64,000 nucleotides of DNA from Streptomyces canus (lineage in GTDB: Bacteria > Actinomycetota > Actinomycetes > Streptomycetales > Streptomycetaceae), in contig NZ_JAUSYQ010000002.1 in assembly GCF_030816965.1 (NCBI RefSeq), positions 5,429,501 through 5,493,500 of the forward strand. The letters run 5' to 3'. Of the stretch, positions 1 to 8,795 are shown piece after piece. Position 1 is the stretch's first letter; the number at the start of each line of letters is the position of its first letter. The position numbers and the translations under genes are program-made. The notes beneath the pieces are model-generated. The model saw only the letters and a program-made list of their open reading frames with translations. It was not told the origin of the DNA and made no database searches.

Positions 1-369
1 GTAGACGCGGTACCCGTTGCGCGCGGCGCTGCGCCACAGGGCCAGCATGAAGTCGATGCCGGCCACCCGCTCCGGCAGCGGACTTCCGAGAAGGCGTCCG
101 GCCCACACGATCGACTGCCCGTCCGCGTTGACGAGTGAGCACGACCGGATGATCCGTGCCAGCTCCGGGTCGTCGTGCGCCTTGACGACCTTGGCCGCGT
201 TCAGCACGACGTGCTGGTGGGGGCCGCCGGTCGCGATCAGCGCCTCGGCGGCCCCCACCGACGCCTCCAGGGTGAGCGGGTGGACGGGCAGCCCGCACAC
301 CGTCACAGGCCGACCCGGGCCGGCCTGCCCGGGCCATGGGTCCTCGTCCAGCAGTCCGGTCGTACGCAC
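1..369 (-). CDS. WecG/TagA/CpsF-family glycosyltransferase, N-terminal part (cut by window edge)
   Basis: The first 123 codons are in the window and the gene continues past base 1. The family transfers an N-acetylmannosamine-type sugar to a lipid-linked GlcNAc on the cytoplasmic membrane face. The signature block is visible: an N-A-A-K-V stretch, then L-V-N-A-D-G-Q-S-I-V-W-A and E-R-V-A-G-I-D, which are the substrate-binding and catalytic Asp region of this family. The GTG start is set by a GGAGG six bases upstream. The gene lies 76 bp downstream of the GT4 gene and is probably co-transcribed with it. With wecB and wecC nearby, a ManNAc or ManNAcA donor is a reasonable inference. Family assignment is firm; the donor is inferred. 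Confidence 0.85.
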   Translation of the reverse strand, partial: MRTTGLLDEDPWPGQAGPGRPVTVCGLPVHPLTLEASVGAAEALIATGGPHQHVVLNAAKVVKAHDDPELARIIRSCSLVNADGQSIVWAGRLLGSPLPERVAGIDFMLALWRSAARNGYRVY

Positions 370-445
370 GCTGTGCCTCCGTTCCGTCGTGGTCCTGTCC
401 CAAAGCCGCGTCACCCCTCCGCCCCGTCAGGCCGCGTCACTCATG

Positions 446-1549
446 TCACCGGAGCCGCACCGCCGCGTTCCGCCAGAACCGCACGAACGCCTCCTCGACG
501 CGCCCGGGTTCGTAGCGCGGCCGCAGTTCCTCCCAGGCCTTCTGTTGGCGGCCGCGGATCTCCGCCAGATCGTCACCGCACGCCTTGAGGAATCCGGCCA
601 CCGAGTCCACGGTGGCCTCGACCGGCTCGACGCATCCCTGGCCGAAGAGCTCGGCACAGCCGGGGGACGGGGTCGCCGCCACGGCACAGCCCGCCTGGAG
701 CCCTTCGAGCAGGACGAAGGGCAGCCCTTCGGCCCAACGGGCCGGAAGGACGAACACATCGACCTCGGCCCAGAACGCGGGGACGTCCGCCGGGTCGAGG
801 ACACCGAAGTCCTCGTCCACGCATGCCATGGCGGAAGCCGGAACGTCGAGGCGCATCCCGGCGACGCGGAACTCCACGTCGGCGCCCTGGCTCTTCAGCC
901 GCTCGACCGCTCCGCACAGCACGTCGAACCCCTTGGCCCGGCACACCGTGCCGAGCCAGCCGACGCGCAGGGCCAGAGACGGGCCGGTCGGCCGCGTCTG
1001 CGGGAACGTCGATGCCGGAGGGGCCGGATTCCGGATCACCGTGACCGATCTTGTCCGGCAGCCGCTGGCTCGCAACTGCTCCGCGACGGCCTCGCTCAGC
1101 ACGATCCAGTGGGCGTCGGCGAGCACTGCGCGAAGTCCCCGGCTTGCGGACAGCCGGGACGGGAGTTGCGCACCGTGAAGGTGCAGCACGGGGGTGCAGC
1201 CGGCGACTCTGCCCAGTGTGACGACAAGACAGTCCCGAAGCAGTGCCAGGCCCCACTGAGCGATCGGCAGGTAGAAAGCCTCCGGTGTTCTCACCGCCAG
1301 CAGGGTGGCACACTGCCCGAGGACCGCCGCCGCAGCTCTTACCTTCGCATCCCAGGACGCCTTGAACCGGTCCGAACCGGCGCGGTCCGCCGAGAGGGAA
1401 ACGACAGCCGTGACATGGCAGTTGTTCTCAAGAACAGGTGTGAAGAACTCGGCTGCCCTTCCCATTCCACCGAGTTCCGGACTGTGCCTGAGGACGAGGA
1501 CGGTGGGTGGCGAGCCTTGCTGTGGATTCATTCGGCAGATCGGGTGCAT
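446..1549 (-). CDS. GT4-type glycosyltransferase
   Basis: A 367-residue GT-B fold glycosyltransferase of family 4, a cytosolic or peripheral enzyme that adds a sugar from a nucleotide donor to the growing lipid-linked repeat unit. The N-terminal half carries a G-G-M-G-R acceptor-loop motif near residue 28. The C-terminal half has the donor-binding region with V-G-W-L-G near residue 210 and the E-G-L-P-F-V-L-L-E-G motif (the EX7E-type phosphate-binding glutamates). The start is uncertain: a GGGAG abuts the first ATG, and a second ATG lies seven codons in. It is divergent from the polymerase gene. Linkage and sugar cannot be read from sequence. Confidence 0.85.
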   Translation of the reverse strand: MHPICRMNPQQGSPPTVLVLRHSPELGGMGRAAEFFTPVLENNCHVTAVVSLSADRAGSDRFKASWDAKVRAAAAVLGQCATLLAVRTPEAFYLPIAQWGLALLRDCLVVTLGRVAGCTPVLHLHGAQLPSRLSASRGLRAVLADAHWIVLSEAVAEQLRASGCRTRSVTVIRNPAPPASTFPQTRPTGPSLALRVGWLGTVCRAKGFDVLCGAVERLKSQGADVEFRVAGMRLDVPASAMACVDEDFGVLDPADVPAFWAEVDVFVLPARWAEGLPFVLLEGLQAGCAVAATPSPGCAELFGQGCVEPVEATVDSVAGFLKACGDDLAEIRGRQQKAWEELRPRYEPGRVEEAFVRFWRNAAVRLR

Positions 1550-1790
1550 TCTCCCGTCTTTCCACGTAGGGATGCGGAACTTGGTAGTTCGTCATACATC
1601 CGCATAACGTCACGGGCATCACTGGGCTGGAGCAGTCCAGCCCAACACTTCGAGATTTATTGTGCACAGGATATGTGAGGCCGGTCCCAGAAGTACCACA
1701 ACACGTCGGCGTGGAACCATGCGGCAAGTCGGCGCGGAATGTGCCGCCTGCGCGTGATACAAAAATTCGGAGACTGGTGGAAGGAGCAAC
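1550..1790. promoter_or_regulatory. Divergent intergenic promoter region of the polysaccharide locus
   Basis: About 240 bp separate two divergent starts, so promoters for both the glycosyltransferase operon and the polymerase operon should lie here. The stretch around 1650-1680 is locally richer in A and T than its surroundings. I see no convincing operator and do not assign -35/-10 boxes. Confidence 0.35.
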
Positions 1791-3179
1791 GTGACGTCGC
1801 CCAGCGATACCGAACTGCTGCTCTTGTGCGTCTTCGCCGTGGTCTGTACCGCGGCTGTTCTTGTGGTGAGCATCTGCGTTCAGAGCACCGTCTGGCTTTT
1901 GTGGGGCCTGTGTCTCCTTCCACTCTTCCTGTTCGGTCGGACGTACGCGGCGGTGGGTATTTCACCGGTGTACCTCCTGGACCTATTCGCCGTCATAGCG
2001 TCGATTTCAGCGGTCGGGGTGTGGGGTCCCCGTGCTTTCTCGGAGCAGCGCATGCGCGGATTCCGAGGAGCGGCCCTTCTGCTGGCCGTCCTCGCCGCGC
2101 TGGCCGTCTACCGGGGTCTTGAGGCGGGATACTCGGACCCGCTCAAGGGGGGAATCCTGGGCCTGTACCCGGTCTTGGGGTGGCTGGCGGCGACATGGAT
2201 GCTGACACGCTCCGAATGGGAGCTCACTCGGTGGCGCTGGATCCTGTTCGTCCCCACTCTCGGGGTATTTCTCAACGCGGCGCTGGGTATGCCCATTACG
2301 CCTGCTGCCTCCGGGCTCTATCTGGTGATCGCCAGCGCTTTCAGCATTCAGCTGCACCATCTGGGAGACAGCCGGCTGCTCGTCTGGACTCTTGTAGGGA
2401 CTGCTGCGCTCACCGCCATCGGCAGCAAACGAGGCCCCTTGCTTGCGGTCGTTGCTGCCATGCTGGCGACAGCGATCGCGTCCCGGTCCAATCGTCGGCG
2501 TGTCAAGCGCTTGCCGTTCGTCTCGTTGACCCTCGTCACCATGGGGGTGTTGGGCGCGATAGGGCTTTCCATGTCAGGTGAACGCCTTTCTGAGGCTCCC
2601 GTGGTGGGTGGTTTGATCGCTCGTGTGGAGGCGAGTGCGGAGAACCCCGACAGCGAGTCGGCCAATAATGTGGAACTGAGGCTCTTGATGTGGAAGGAAG
2701 CGCTCCGGGCGGCCAGCGAAGAACCCTTGTTCGGGACGGGGGCAGGGAGGCCGCTGGATGTGGTGTTCGAACGCCAACCCCTGAACGATCCCAAGTCCGG
2801 CCCGCATAACTCGTTCGTCGGCTACATCTACTACGTCGGCTGGCCGGCCGGGATCGCCGTGATCCTGATCGTCGGCGTCACCCTGCGCCGTACATGGCGG
2901 GCCCGGCATCATCTGGTCGCCGCGTCCTGGTTCGGAGCGACAGTCGGGGTGTGCGTGACAGCGTTCACCAACGTGGCCTTCGAGACCACATACATCGGGC
3001 TTCCCTCGTGGTTGGTTATCGCCGGTGCCTACTCGCTCGTGGGCGTGCCCCGCGGCGAGGAGACGGCCGAGCGGCGTGAACCGAAGCCGAGCGTTCAGCA
3101 GGGCAGCGAGCAGGGAGCAGTCCCGGGCCGGGGACCGCGGATTCTGCCCGGCGTGCCGACGGTGTGCTCACGGGGTTGA
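1791..3179 (+). CDS. O-antigen ligase/Wzy-like polysaccharide polymerase
   Basis: A 462-residue polytopic membrane protein with about ten hydrophobic segments. A periplasmic-type loop near residues 290-345 carries the Wzy_C/WaaL hallmarks: E-L-R-L-L-M-W-K-E-A, then F-G-T-G-A-G and G-P-H-N-S-F-V. Proteins of this family polymerise or ligate lipid-linked oligosaccharides on the outer membrane face. With a Wzx-like flippase and a Wzz-like co-polymerase in the same locus, the polymerase role is favoured over ligase. GTG start with AAGGAG six bases upstream. The C-terminal tail is hydrophilic. Leucine codons CTT and TTG are unusually frequent compared with the core genes of this window, suggesting acquired DNA. 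Confidence 0.85.
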   Translation: MTSPSDTELLLLCVFAVVCTAAVLVVSICVQSTVWLLWGLCLLPLFLFGRTYAAVGISPVYLLDLFAVIASISAVGVWGPRAFSEQRMRGFRGAALLLAVLAALAVYRGLEAGYSDPLKGGILGLYPVLGWLAATWMLTRSEWELTRWRWILFVPTLGVFLNAALGMPITPAASGLYLVIASAFSIQLHHLGDSRLLVWTLVGTAALTAIGSKRGPLLAVVAAMLATAIASRSNRRRVKRLPFVSLTLVTMGVLGAIGLSMSGERLSEAPVVGGLIARVEASAENPDSESANNVELRLLMWKEALRAASEEPLFGTGAGRPLDVVFERQPLNDPKSGPHNSFVGYIYYVGWPAGIAVILIVGVTLRRTWRARHHLVAASWFGATVGVCVTAFTNVAFETTYIGLPSWLVIAGAYSLVGVPRGEETAERREPKPSVQQGSEQGAVPGRGPRILPGVPTVCSRG

Positions 3180-3232
3180 GGTCGTACTTCGTCCTTCTTC
3201 ACAGGCGCTTGTGAAACGATCGGGAGATTCCC

Positions 3233-4099
3233 ATGCGGCAGTCGGCCATCCAAGACTTCTGGTCCGCCCACCCATGCGGGGACAACGTCTTCGGCCCGCC
3301 GGACGGAGACGGGCAGAAAGACTATGAGGCGTTCTTCACGCGATACGACATGGCCAAGTATCAGCTGGAGTCCCATATTCCAGGGTGTCTGGAGCGCCTG
3401 GACATCGCGGGGCGCCGGGTCCTGGAGATCGGTCTCGGCCAGGGCTCGGAGGCGGAGCAGTTGATCCGCAGGGGAGGTGTGTGGACAGGCGTCGACCTCA
3501 CCGAAGAGGCTGTCAAACGGACAGGAACCCGGCTCGCCCTGCGGAAGCTGCCCCACGAAGGTATCCAGCAGGCCAGCGTCCTGGACCTGCCGTTTCCCGA
3601 TGCTTCCTTCGATGTCGTCTTCAGCCACGGTGTACTGCATCACGTGCCCGACATCCTCGGGGCGCAGCGGGAGATCCGCCGGGTCCTGAAGCCGGACGGG
3701 GAACTGGTCGTCATGCTCTACGCCCGCTGGTCCCTCAACTATCTGGTCGCGATCGGTCTGGTGCGTCGTGCTGCGTTGTTGGCGGGCTATCCACTGATGC
3801 GGTTGGGGTTGTTCGGCGGCCGCCGGTCGCTTATCGGCTCCCACGTGGAGAACGCCCGCTGCCTCGGTCTGCTGCGCTACCTTCGCATGGAGAACTTCAT
3901 CCACCGCAACACCGACGGCCCCCACAATCCGTTCTCCCGAGTCTATGACCTCCGGCGGGTCGAGCGAGACTTCCCCCTTTTCGAGGTGCGCCGCTCGGAG
4001 AAGCGGTTTATGCATGCCCCACCGCTTCCGGTTCACGGCATGATCGGAGAGCGGGCCCTCGGCTGGCATCTGTGGGTCCAAATGGTACCTAAAGCCTAG
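3233..4099 (+). CDS. Class I SAM-dependent methyltransferase (Methyltransf_11 type)
   Basis: A 288-residue cytosolic methyltransferase. Motif I is V-L-E-I-G-L-G-Q-G at residues 63-71. A post-I acidic residue (G-V-D-L) and the D-L-P-F-P-D...F-S-H-G-V-L-H-H-V motif II region follow. A GGGAG lies seven bases before the ATG. The C-terminal third contains a short hydrophobic stretch that may bind a lipid-linked or membrane-associated acceptor. It follows the polymerase by 53 bp in the same direction, so it probably decorates the polysaccharide or its lipid intermediate. Acceptor unknown. Confidence 0.8.
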   Translation: MRQSAIQDFWSAHPCGDNVFGPPDGDGQKDYEAFFTRYDMAKYQLESHIPGCLERLDIAGRRVLEIGLGQGSEAEQLIRRGGVWTGVDLTEEAVKRTGTRLALRKLPHEGIQQASVLDLPFPDASFDVVFSHGVLHHVPDILGAQREIRRVLKPDGELVVMLYARWSLNYLVAIGLVRRAALLAGYPLMRLGLFGGRRSLIGSHVENARCLGLLRYLRMENFIHRNTDGPHNPFSRVYDLRRVERDFPLFEVRRSEKRFMHAPPLPVHGMIGERALGWHLWVQMVPKA

Positions 4100-4280
4100 G
4101 TGCGTCCGTGACGACTCGTTTCACACCTGGTCAGCTTCGGCTGTCCCCGCGGCGCGACGGACACGCGGGTTACCTTGTCGACAGCCTCCCAAAGGTGGCC
4201 AAGCGGTCGATTTAGAGTTATGAAACAACCTGCGTCGAGGCATTTGGCTTCGCGCTGCGATTACAGGAACGGACCCTAAC

Positions 4281-5036
4281 ATGATGCGTTCGGGCTGGAG
4301 CGACTACGCAGCACGGTTCGTCGATACTAAGAGCGTCGAATCGTACGATCGCCTATACGGCGAGGGTACTTATGACGACTATGTCTGGGCCCTGGAGCGC
4401 CCCGCTGTCGTCGAGTCGCTGCGGCGGGAACGCGAAAGGCGAGGTCGCCTCCGCCTGCTCGACTTTGCATGTGGGACCGGTCGCATCCTTCAAGCAGTGG
4501 ATGAAGTAGCGGACGAAATCACGGGCGTGGACATCTCCGCTGAGATGGCACGGCGTGCTGCTGCCGTAAGCCCGAGAACCAATGTCAGGATCGGCTGTGT
4601 TCTGACCGAGGACGTGTTGACGGGTCCTTACGATGCCGTCACCGTATTTCGCTTTTTCGTGAATGCGCCTCAAGGACTCAGACTTCCCATCCTGCGAAAG
4701 ATCAGACAACACATGGAACAGGGTGCCTTGCTCGTCTTCAACAACCATGGCCACTGTCCAAGTCTGCGATCTCTCACGATTCGCGTACCGAGGCCGAGGC
4801 CGCAGCAGCCCAATGAACTGCGGCACCGTGACATCGTCGACCTTCTGGACGCGTCGGGTTTCAGGATCGAGCGTCGCTGTGGCTTCTCGCTGTTTCCGCC
4901 GTCTCTCCACCGCGCCCTGCCTGCATCGGTTCTGCGAAGAGCCGATGCCGCTGCTGCATCGCCCAACGTAAGAACGCTCGCGGGAAGGATGATGATTGAG
5001 CAGTTGTACATTGCCAGAGCTGTGAGCCAACCCTGA
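4281..5036 (+). CDS. Class I SAM-dependent methyltransferase, coupled to a kinase
   Basis: A 251-residue protein with motif I L-L-D-F-A-C-G-T-G-R at residues 59-68 and an acidic G-V-D-I post-I motif, typical of SAM methyltransferases. The stop codon overlaps the ATG of the next gene (TGATG), so the two are translationally coupled. Codon choice is noticeably less G/C-biased than in the core genes, and the 180 bp upstream is also AT-richer, consistent with horizontal acquisition. Two consecutive ATGs begin the gene and either may be used. The coupling to an APH-fold kinase recalls the methyltransferase-kinase chain terminator WbdD, but this is only an analogy. Confidence 0.78.
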   Translation: MMRSGWSDYAARFVDTKSVESYDRLYGEGTYDDYVWALERPAVVESLRRERERRGRLRLLDFACGTGRILQAVDEVADEITGVDISAEMARRAAAVSPRTNVRIGCVLTEDVLTGPYDAVTVFRFFVNAPQGLRLPILRKIRQHMEQGALLVFNNHGHCPSLRSLTIRVPRPRPQQPNELRHRDIVDLLDASGFRIERRCGFSLFPPSLHRALPASVLRRADAAAASPNVRTLAGRMMIEQLYIARAVSQP

Positions 5037-5968
5037 TGGAAGATTCCGAGTGGCGACTTGGGCTGCTGCGCGCAGGCCCGCTTGGGCGGCGTGTCGGACT
5101 GAGAACCACGGGTGGACGAGATGCCGCAGCAGCGGCCCGCCTTATCGACCGCCCGTCACGGCCCATTGGCCGATTCGCTGCGCTGCTCGATCAGATCGCC
5201 GTACGCATGAACGTCGGGCCGCAGGTTGCCAATCCACTGGAGGATGTGGAGCCGTTCCTTCACAGGTTCCTGCGCGACGCGGATGGCGCCGCTTTCATGC
5301 ACTCGTCCATGCCCGGAAGGTGCATTATTGCGCTCTCCAGCGGGGGGAATCCGTGCTATGTGCTCAAGATTGGACGCGCCGACGACCATCCACTCCGTAA
5401 CGAAGCCGAGTTCCTCATGAAGGTCTCAGGCATGAGGCTTGGCTTCAGGGTCCCGGAATTGGTGTACGCGGACTCTGTGGGTGAGCGCTACGTGGTGGTG
5501 ACTCACGCCTGGCGGAAGGCACGGCTCGCGGGGCCGCTCTCAAGGTCCGAGGTGCTGGGCATCACCGAGGTTCTCGGCGCGACCAAGACGGGCAATGCAT
5601 CTCTCATACACGGTGACTTGGCGCCATGGAACGTACTGCGAACCCCCGGGCAGATCGGTGTCATCGACTGGGAGGCCGCGAGGTTCGCGGACCAGCCTCT
5701 GGGCGATCTGATCCACTACCTGGTGCAGGCTGGAGCGATCCTTCGATGGGTCGACGTGCCCACAGTGGTCCGGGAGCTGACGCATCCCCGAGGGATGGTC
5801 GTCGAACTTGCAGCCCGTCTTGGACTCCCTCGCTCGCAGGTGGCCGAAGGAGTCCATGCCTACTTCACCTCCTTTCCACCGGTGTCCGTCAAGCGGGTGC
5901 GCCGCTTCCGGGAAGACGTCGCGGTCGCGGTGGGAGTGCCCGCACATCGAAGCAGGGAGCGTGTGTGA
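5036..5968 (+). CDS. APH-fold phosphotransferase (kinase) of the polysaccharide locus
   Basis: A 310-residue protein with the aminoglycoside phosphotransferase/choline-kinase fold signature. The Brenner motif H-G-D-L-A-P-W-N lies at residues 192-199 (catalytic Asp194) and the metal-binding D-W-E begins at residue 211. An ATP-binding V-L-K-I lysine is at about residue 111. The N-terminal 80 residues are not recognisable. Its location inside a polysaccharide locus and its overlap with the preceding methyltransferase argue for phosphorylation of a sugar or glycan end rather than drug resistance. Substrate unknown. Confidence 0.75.
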   Translation: MEDSEWRLGLLRAGPLGRRVGLRTTGGRDAAAAARLIDRPSRPIGRFAALLDQIAVRMNVGPQVANPLEDVEPFLHRFLRDADGAAFMHSSMPGRCIIALSSGGNPCYVLKIGRADDHPLRNEAEFLMKVSGMRLGFRVPELVYADSVGERYVVVTHAWRKARLAGPLSRSEVLGITEVLGATKTGNASLIHGDLAPWNVLRTPGQIGVIDWEAARFADQPLGDLIHYLVQAGAILRWVDVPTVVRELTHPRGMVVELAARLGLPRSQVAEGVHAYFTSFPPVSVKRVRRFREDVAVAVGVPAHRSRERV

Positions 5969-6174
5969 CAGCCCGGAAGGCACTCATGACGAGGAGCATG
6001 GGCCGGCACGGCTTCTCTCTTGCGGGAGTGCTCCTGGACAAAGGCGGCACCGTGTACGGCAGCGTCTGCCGCGCCGACGAAGAGCCTGAAGCACTCCTGG
6101 GGAAGCGGCGGAGCCGCGGTGCCCGCCGTTCCCTTCCCCGCGCCGCGTCGGCCTGCTCGGACGGCGCGAGATGA
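5965..6174 (+). CDS. Possible small ORF bridging two 4-bp overlaps
   Basis: A 69-codon frame starts with GTG in a GTGA overlap with the kinase stop and ends in an ATGA overlap with an in-frame ATG upstream of the flippase. The predicted peptide is basic, of low complexity at its end, and resembles nothing I recognise. The double overlap is suggestive, but composition is poor and there is no strong ribosome site. It may be chance or the remains of a truncated gene. Confidence 0.2.
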   Translation: MTARKALMTRSMGRHGFSLAGVLLDKGGTVYGSVCRADEEPEALLGKRRSRGARRSLPRAASACSDGAR

Positions 6175-6365
6175 GGAAGACCGGCCACGGTGGACCCGGC
6201 CGCCCTCCCCGCCCCACCGGTCACGTCGTGACGGCCTCGCGACCACCCGCCGATGTTGGCCGAGGGGGGGCGCCCCCCTCCCATGCCGGTGCCCTCGCGG
6301 CTGAGCAGGCTGAGTCGTGCATCCCGCCCGGACAACGCTCCGGCGAGGCGTCGGAGCGGTCGAGT
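6175..6365. other. Low-quality leader before the flippase, with a G7/C6 hairpin
   Basis: The frame of the flippase is open upstream to 6171, but the encoded residues are Gly/Pro/Arg/Ser-rich and unlike a membrane protein. A GAGGGGGG/CCCCCCTC inverted repeat (6262-6280) sits inside. I read this as leader DNA, perhaps an attenuator or terminator, rather than coding sequence. Confidence 0.35.
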
Positions 6366-7679
6366 GTGCATCCTCTCCGGTCGATCATTCAGTCCCTCGG
6401 GGTCAGGGCAGCCACCCTGCCCATCACCGCGTTCACCGCGCTGGCCGTGACCCACACCCTGGTCGGCGCTGTGGGGGTACCTGGCTACGCCCTGTTCGCC
6501 CTGGTGACCACTCTTCCGGCAGCACTGCCCATCACTGACCTGGGGGGTGGCGCCGCCATTGTCGACGCCGTCGCCCGCGACCGGTCGGCCAGGCGTGCAC
6601 TGGTATGCGGCACTGTCTTGTCCGCAGCCCGGAACCTGATGTGTGCCGGTGCCCTCATCGCCACAATGGGCGTGACCATGACCGTCCTCGGGTTGTGGAA
6701 ATGGGTGCTGGGCGATGTTACTCAGCCGGGTTCAGGCGTTGCATGTGCCATTGCCTCGCTGCTGTTCGGTTTCAGCATGCCGTTGGGGCTTGGCAGCTCG
6801 CTCCTGACGGCGGTGAACCGCACCCCGGCGGCATTGCTTCTGCGAGCGGCGGCAAGCATCCTCCTGCTCGCTCTCGTCCTGGTTGTCGCCGCGCTGGATG
6901 CTCCCTGCGAGGCCTTTGTCGCCACGTTCTTCTTCTCGCAGTGCGTTGTAGGTGTGGTCAGTATCGTCCTGGCAAGCCGGTACCTCCGCCTGCCTCTGCT
7001 GCGGATCATCATGGGCAGTGCCCGTGGCCGGGCACGGAAGGACCGAGTCCGCATCGGGCAGCTCGCGGTTCCCATGGCCATCGTCACTGCTGCCACGGCG
7101 GTGGCGTATGCCACGGATCGTCTGGTCCTGAGCCACACGGCTGATGCAGCGGCGGTGGCCGAGTATTCAGCCGGTGCCCAATTCTTCCTGGCGGCAAGCA
7201 GCTTGCTGGGCGCTGCGGGGTTGCCGCTGTGGGCGATTTTCGCGCGTCGGAGGAGGTCGTCCGGCAAGCCCAGGCGGGACCTTTTCCGCTTGACCACCTG
7301 CTTCGCCGTGGGCGGCCTGGTTGTGGGCGCGCTCATGATTGCGCTCGGACCCGGCGTGGGCTCCTGGACGATGCATGGCCGGATCCAAGTGGGCACCGAC
7401 CTCATGGCGTCTTTCGCCGCCTTGCTGTTCGTCCAGGCGGTCGGCTACCCGGCTACGATGTGGCTGACCGATGCGGCGGGGCTGCGATTCCAGGCGACCG
7501 CGTTCAGTCTGATGGCAGTGGTCAATGTCGCTGTGTCCATCCCCCTCGCACAACTGGGCGCTGCCGGACCGGTTATCGGCTCGGTCCTGGCCTATGCCGC
7601 CTTTGTGCTCGCGCCCGCTTTGTTCAGGTCCTTCCGCCGTGGTGACGCAATGCCATATCAATCCTGCGATTTCCATTGA
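6366..7679 (+). CDS. Wzx-like polysaccharide flippase (MOP superfamily)
   Basis: A polytopic inner-membrane protein of 437 residues with twelve or so hydrophobic segments. An early T-D-L-G-G-G-A motif is typical of Wzx/RfbX transporters of the multidrug/oligosaccharidyl-lipid/polysaccharide superfamily. It would move the undecaprenyl-linked repeat unit across the membrane for polymerisation. I chose GTG at 6366 because GGAG lies nine bases upstream and the sequence before it does not look coding; an ATG at 6171 is the long alternative. The next gene, a GT2 enzyme, follows after 113 bp. Confidence 0.8.
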   Translation: MHPLRSIIQSLGVRAATLPITAFTALAVTHTLVGAVGVPGYALFALVTTLPAALPITDLGGGAAIVDAVARDRSARRALVCGTVLSAARNLMCAGALIATMGVTMTVLGLWKWVLGDVTQPGSGVACAIASLLFGFSMPLGLGSSLLTAVNRTPAALLLRAAASILLLALVLVVAALDAPCEAFVATFFFSQCVVGVVSIVLASRYLRLPLLRIIMGSARGRARKDRVRIGQLAVPMAIVTAATAVAYATDRLVLSHTADAAAVAEYSAGAQFFLAASSLLGAAGLPLWAIFARRRRSSGKPRRDLFRLTTCFAVGGLVVGALMIALGPGVGSWTMHGRIQVGTDLMASFAALLFVQAVGYPATMWLTDAAGLRFQATAFSLMAVVNVAVSIPLAQLGAAGPVIGSVLAYAAFVLAPALFRSFRRGDAMPYQSCDFH

Positions 7680-7792
7680 ACACCCTGCCTTGTTCGTTTC
7701 GTCGACCGCAATCTGCTTCTATGGTTCCTCTGTATCCTTGGAGGAACGATGACATACGCCGGATCGCCCGCGAGAGCTCGGAGCGTTGTTGC

Positions 7793-8698
7793 ATGCGTCA
7801 TGAACTAGTCATCTGCACAAGAAATAGAGCTGACGACCTACGCCAGTGCCTGGAATCTGTAGCTGCACAGTCGAACCCTCCTTGCCGGGTGGTCATCGTC
7901 GACAGTAGTGACGGGGACTCGGCCGAGCGTGTAGCCGAAGAGGTTGCTGGACGGGGAAGCCTGGTGATCAAGTTCGTCCACACTGCCCCGGGGCTGACCC
8001 TGCAGCGTAATGCGGCACTCGCCCTGATCGAAGAATCGACCGACGTGATTCATTTCGTCGACGACGACATGGTGCTCGACCGCGATTACCTGCGGCTCAT
8101 TCTGTCGGTGTTCCGGGAACACCCGAATTGCGGCGGAGTGGGCGGGCGAATCTCGAACCTTCCGAAACGTCGTGCCAAAGGGGTCGTACGGTGGTTCCGC
8201 TACGCCTTCTTGCTCGACAGTCCACGGCCAGGTGTCCTCTTGCCTTCCGGAGTCGGCGTCATCTGTCGTACCGGTGACCAGCCGCGGCCCGTGGACTGGC
8301 TTTCAGGGGGTTCGATGTCCTACCGCCGCCGCTGCATTGCCGGATTGCGCTTCGACGAAAGCCGTTCGGGTTATGGGATGGGGGAGGACGTGGACTTCTC
8401 GGCGCGGGTGGCTGGGCGCGCTCCGCTCGTATGGACACCACTGGCAGTCATCGAGCACCGCTATCCGTTCAATCACGGGGACAACATCCAGCTCAGACGC
8501 CGTGCGGTTCGCTCCCGATGGCAGCTTGCGAAGCATGGAGTCGGATCGGTGATCCGTGCGGCCGTGGTCTACGCCGTCATCGGCGACGCGCTCATGCTCC
8601 TGGCGATGGCGGGGGTGTTTCGGTCGCGTCACCATGCGCGCCAGGCATGTGCGACTCTGGTTGGTCTAGTCGACGTTATCAAGGGCCTTCCTGTGTAG
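7793..8698 (+). CDS. GT2 family glycosyltransferase
   Basis: A 301-residue GT-A fold enzyme. The N-terminus reads E-L-V-I-C-T-R-N-R, the usual nucleotide-sugar beta strand. The metal-binding D-D-D is at residues 90-92 and the acceptor-side G-E-D-V-D-F motif lies in the second half. A hydrophobic segment near the C-terminus suggests membrane association. The frame is open 39 codons further upstream, but ATG at 7793 starts directly at the conserved fold and has GGAG nine bases before it. It would add one residue of the repeat unit. Donor and linkage unknown. Confidence 0.85.
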   Translation: MRHELVICTRNRADDLRQCLESVAAQSNPPCRVVIVDSSDGDSAERVAEEVAGRGSLVIKFVHTAPGLTLQRNAALALIEESTDVIHFVDDDMVLDRDYLRLILSVFREHPNCGGVGGRISNLPKRRAKGVVRWFRYAFLLDSPRPGVLLPSGVGVICRTGDQPRPVDWLSGGSMSYRRRCIAGLRFDESRSGYGMGEDVDFSARVAGRAPLVWTPLAVIEHRYPFNHGDNIQLRRRAVRSRWQLAKHGVGSVIRAAVVYAVIGDALMLLAMAGVFRSRHHARQACATLVGLVDVIKGLPV

Positions 8699-8795
8699 CG
8701 CTGGTGAATTCCTGGCGGTGTGTAACTCGTCAGGGCTCACAGTTTCGGCGGTAGCCTGAGTGGCACCGTATTTTTTCTAGTCGAGGAGACACCAG

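Noticed and set aside
17..1678. A 553-codon plus-strand frame at the left edge
   Set aside because: It covers two well-supported minus-strand glycosyltransferase genes and has no recognisable domain.
5036..5968. Aminoglycoside resistance gene
   Set aside because: The APH fold is shared by sugar and choline kinases. Coupling to a methyltransferase in a polysaccharide locus makes drug resistance unlikely.
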